Positions 60,785 through 64,000 of a stretch of 64,000 bases of DNA are shown here, piece after piece. The notes under the pieces are model-generated. The model did not search any database, was not told where the DNA came from, and saw only the letters and a list, made by a program, of their open reading frames with translations. Numbering within the stretch: position 1 is the first letter of the stretch; every line of letters starts with the position of its first letter. The stretch is from Siphonodentalium dalli (taxonomy: Eukaryota > Mollusca > Scaphopoda > Gadilida > Siphonodentaliidae): positions 187,107,309-187,171,308 of the forward strand of contig CP136068.1 of NCBI GenBank assembly GCA_032622095.1, written 5' to 3'. The position numbers and the translations under genes were made by a program.

Positions 60785-60925
60785 AGACTTTTCAGCTTTA
60801 CAAACTTGGTATCTGACCGAGTTCTGATTTTTGTCAGAATACCCTGACCAGGTTGCGATCCCTGGTCCGCTAGTACGAGAGACCAGTACACTACAGTACC
60901 TCTCGGCTATCGACTTCCCTAGATT
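60785..60925 (-). mobile_element. tRNA-derived SINE-like sequence
   Basis: On the minus strand TAGCCGAGAGG (60,909-60,899) matches the tRNA A-box and GGATCGCAACC (60,861-60,851) resembles the B-box, 48 bp apart as in tRNA genes. The B-box lies in a T-arm-like stem, CCAGG-GATCGCAA-CCTGG. The D and anticodon arms are not convincing and the 3' body towards 60,785 is unassigned. A SINE head or tRNA pseudogene is likely, a functional tRNA unlikely. Confidence 0.4.
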
Positions 60926-61170
60926 TAAGTAATTGACCCCCTCTAACGTGGTGTCACCCCATGTAATACTGCTGTATTATATAATAAATGAACGGCGGGT
61001 TCAATGTGGTCATCGGATTTTGACCGCAAGAAAAATTTAGGAAACTGCATGAACCCCGAAGTAGTAAAGCCAAAACAATATATACCTGTGTTTCCGGTGA
61101 CCCGCCCACCCCTATTTCGGAGCTTCCGACGGTTTTCATTTTATTCATTTTGCAAAATTCCAACGCATCC
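60926..61170. other. Short spacer
   Basis: Nothing recognisable. Confidence 0.4.
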
Positions 61171-64000
61171 CGTTTTATTAGCTCAACTTACTTTGTAAGT
61201 TTGAGCTATTGCCATGGGTTGGCGTCCGTCATCCGTGTGTTTGTGTGTCCGTCAACAATTTACTTTGTCGTGGGCTACAGGTTGTGCCTTTAGTCTGATC
61301 TTTATGAAATTTGTCATGAATGTTGACATTGACATGTACCCTGCTGGACAAAACAAGTGTCCATTGGCACCGCGGTGTATTTGCCATTCGGCCGCAGTGT
61401 CAGAGTTTGTAACTGCAGTTGAGCGCCGCGGCCAAGCGGCAAGTACATGTACACCGCGGCCGAACGACAAGTTCACCATGGCCAAAAAGCAACTACAACG
61501 GGGCCGAATGGTATGTACACCGTGGTTAGATTTCTGGTTTGTATTGTCTTTTTTCATGATGAATGTACACAGCGACAACTACGCCATGGCCGAATGGCAA
61601 ATAAACCAATGCCCAACTGTAGTTAGCCAGTGGAGCCGCGGTGTAGTTGCATTTCGGCCGCGGTTGCAATGCTAACCGCACCGTGATTAAGTGGACACTG
61701 TCTTGTTTTTCCCAGCAGGGTAGGATGGGAACGAATCCTTTTGGGGTCTTTCGACCGAAAAACATGGCCGCTGGCGGCCATCTTGGATATCAAGGTTGTG
61801 CCTTTAGTCTGATCATCATGAAATTTGTCATGGATGTTAATATTGACATGTAGATGGGAACGAGTCATTTTGGGGTTGTTCGGCGAAAAAAACATGGCCG
61901 CCAGCAGCCATCTAGGATGTTACTCTTTGCATGACTAAATCCTTTGGCGCGAGCTATATATCGTAGCTTTGGTAGGATCTTCATGCAATTTGTCAAGGAT
62001 GTTAACAATGACATGTAGATGGGAACGAGTCCTTTTGGTGCCATTCGGCCAAATAACATGGCCGCCAGCAGCCATCTTGGATTTTACTCTTTGCATGACT
62101 AAATCCTTTGGCGCGGGCTACAGGTCTTACATGTACCTTTGATCTGATCTTTATGAAATTTGTCATGGATGTTGACATTGAAATGTAGATGGGAACGAGT
62201 TCGTTTGGAATAAACGGCCAAAAAACATGGCCGCTGGTGGCCATCTTGGATTTAAAAATTAAATCCATTGGCGCGGTCTACAGGTTGTACTGTTCGTCTG
62301 ATCATCGTGAAATTTGTCATAGATGTTAATATTGACATGTAGATGGGAACGAGTTATTTTGGGTTCGTTAGGCCAAAAAACATTGCCACCAGTAGCCATC
62401 TTTGATTTTACTCTTTGCATGACTAAATCCTTTGGCGCGGGCTAGAGGTCGTAGCTTTGGTCGGATCTTCATGAAATTTGTCACAGATGTTAACAATGAC
62501 ATGTAGATGGGAACGAGTCCTTTTGGGGTCATTCGGCCAAAAAACATGGCCGCCAGCAGCCATCTTGGATTTTACTCTTTGCATGACTAAATCCTTTGGT
62601 CCTTACTTTGGTCAGATCATTATGAAATTTGTCGTGAATGTTGACATTGGCATGTAGATGGGAATGAGTCTTTTTGGGGTCATTTGGCCAAAAAACATGG
62701 CCGCTGGCAGCCATCTTTGATTTAAAAATTAAATAAATTGGCGCGGTCTGCAGGTCGTACTGTTCGTCAGATTATCATGAAATTTGTCATGGATGTTAAT
62801 AATAACAGGCCAGCAGCCATCTTGGATTTTACTCTTTGCATGACTAAATCCTTTGGCACAGGCTACAGGTCCTAACTTTGGTCAGATCATTATGAAATTT
62901 GTCCTGAATGTTGACATTGACATGTAGATGGGAATGAGTCATTATGGGGTCATTTGGCTAAAAAACATGGCCGCTGGCAGCCATCTTTTATTTCAAAATT
63001 AAATAGATTGGCGTGGTCTACAGGTCGTACTGTTCGTCTGAAATTTGTCGTAGATGTTAATAATGACAGACTGAAGGGAATGAGTCATTTTGGGGTAGTT
63101 CGACCAAAAAACATGGCCGTCATGAGCATCTTGGATTTTACACTTTGCATGACTAAATCCTTCGGCACAGGCTCTAGGTCGTACCTTTGGTCAGATCATT
63201 ATGATATTTGTCATGGCTATTGACATGTACAATGTATATGGGATTGAGTCATTTTGGGTTCATTTGTCCAAAAAACATGGCCACTGGCAGCCATCTTTGA
63301 TTTCGAAATTAAATCGATTGGCGCGGACTACAGGTCGTACTGTTCGTCTGATTATCATGAAATTTGTCATGGATGTTAATAATGACAGGCAGATGGGAAC
63401 GAGTCCTTTTGGGGTAGTTTGGCCAAAAACATGGCCGTCATGAGCATCTTGGATATTATTCTTTGCATGACTAAATCCTTTGGCGTGGGCTACAGGTCGT
63501 AGCTGTGTCGGATCTTCATGAAATTTGTCATGGCTGTTGACCTTGACATCTAAATGGGAACGAGTCTTTTTTGGGGTCATTCGGCCAAAAACCATGGCCG
63601 CCAGCAGCCATCTTGGATTTTACTCTTTGCATGACTAACTCCTTTGACACAGGCTACATGTCCTTACTTTGGTCAGATCATTATTAAATTTGTCATTATC
63701 GTTGATGTTGACACGTGGATGGGAGTGAGTCATTTTGGGGTAATTTGGCCAAAAAACATGGCCACTGGCAGCCATCTTTCATTTCAAAATTAAATCGATT
63801 GGCGCTGTCTACATGTCGTACTGTTCGTCTGATTATCATGAAATTTGTCATGGATGTTAATAATAACAGGCTGATGGGAATGTGTCATTTTGGGGTAGTT
63901 CGACCAAAAAACATGGCCGTCATGAGCATCTTGGATTTTACTCTTTGCTTGACTAAATCCTTCGGCACAGGCTCTAGGTCGTATCTTTGGTCAGATCATT
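61171..64000. repeat. Long mollusc-type repeat: terminal hairpin plus 130-170 bp diverged units
   Basis: Begins with TAGCTCAACTTACTTTGTAA + GTTTGAGCTA, an almost perfect stem-loop, then GGCGTCCGTCATCCGTG. It continues as degenerate units sharing GATGGGAACGAGTCCTTTTG, CGGCCAAAAAACATGGCCGC, CAGCAGCCATCTTGGATTTT, CTTTGCATGACTAAATCC, GGCGCGGGCTACAGGTCGTA and GAAATTTGTCATGGATGTTA. GATGGGA starts lie at 61,724, 61,853, 62,018, 62,188, 62,342 and 62,506 (steps about 130-170). Two unit types alternate towards the end. The array leaves the window. Numerous reverse-strand open frames of 60-110 codons follow the repeat and are not genes. Confidence 0.85.
61339..61720. mobile_element. CCCTGCTGG-ended MITE, copy 2, inserted at TA inside the tandem repeat
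   Basis: Same ends and internal CCGCGGCCGA units as the copy at 58,515; length 382 bp. It is flanked by TA on both sides. The host repeat reads GACATGTA before it and GGATGGGAACGA after it, whereas uninterrupted units read GACATGTAGATGGGAACGAG. The empty site can therefore be reconstructed, and it supports a TA target-site duplication. The open frames across the insertion are chance. Confidence 0.9.

Noticed and set aside
61214-63595. Open frames such as the GHVF...P-containing series on the minus strand and the 153-codon plus-strand frame
   Set aside because: All are explained by the diverged tandem repeat and the inserted MITE; frames shift from unit to unit.

Overview
The window looks like repeat-dense intergenic DNA from an animal nuclear genome, most likely a mollusc and probably a bivalve. 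The species cannot be named from the sequence. The reasons are: no operons or bacterial signals; AT-rich sequence carrying many kinds of tandem repeat; decayed non-LTR retrotransposon code; families of inverted-repeat elements; dispersed repeats with GGACGGACG-type and CAGACAGA-type tails of the sort common in mollusc genomes; and one RING-less TRIM-like gene with a B-box, coiled coil and NHL propeller, a class that is expanded in molluscs. The organism assignment is inference.

Layout. Positions 1-16,919 are one 53-bp satellite with nested higher-order duplications of 1,166, 4,822 and 5,141 bp; its left edge lies outside the window. A quiet stretch follows to 19,672, then a 34-bp satellite to about 22,123. 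A 2.2-kb element with arms of 340-390 bp (23,124-25,307) encloses two tandem 613-bp units rich in TCAAGGTCA boxes. Next come a 31-bp minisatellite, a short piggyBac-type element bounded by TTAA, a decayed copy of the last propeller blade, and the only convincing gene of the window, a minus-strand TRIM-like gene (26,194-27,705).

From 28 to 44 kb there is no recognisable gene. The stretch holds arrays with periods of 19, 169, ~170, 118, 27, 61, ~290 and 161 bp, plus mollusc-type dispersed repeats. A broken LINE endonuclease lies at 44.8-45.5 kb. Positions 46.3-48.5 kb are a field of palindromes centred on CTTAAG with nested inverted repeats. Two copies of a GC-rich, hairpin-filled element lie at 49.1 and 51.7 kb. 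The second copy abuts a LINE whose 5' part is inverted relative to its 3' part, with a deletion at the breakpoint; this is the architecture expected of twin priming.

The right end (54.7-64 kb) holds a possible small LTR-type remnant, two copies of a CCCTGCTGG-ended element (one inserted at a TA inside a tandem repeat), a foldback element built of AAGTCGGCCC units, a tRNA-like SINE head, and a long diverged tandem repeat that starts with a terminal hairpin and runs out of the window. No metabolic or defence system is visible. Apart from the TRIM-like gene, the content is mobile and satellite DNA.
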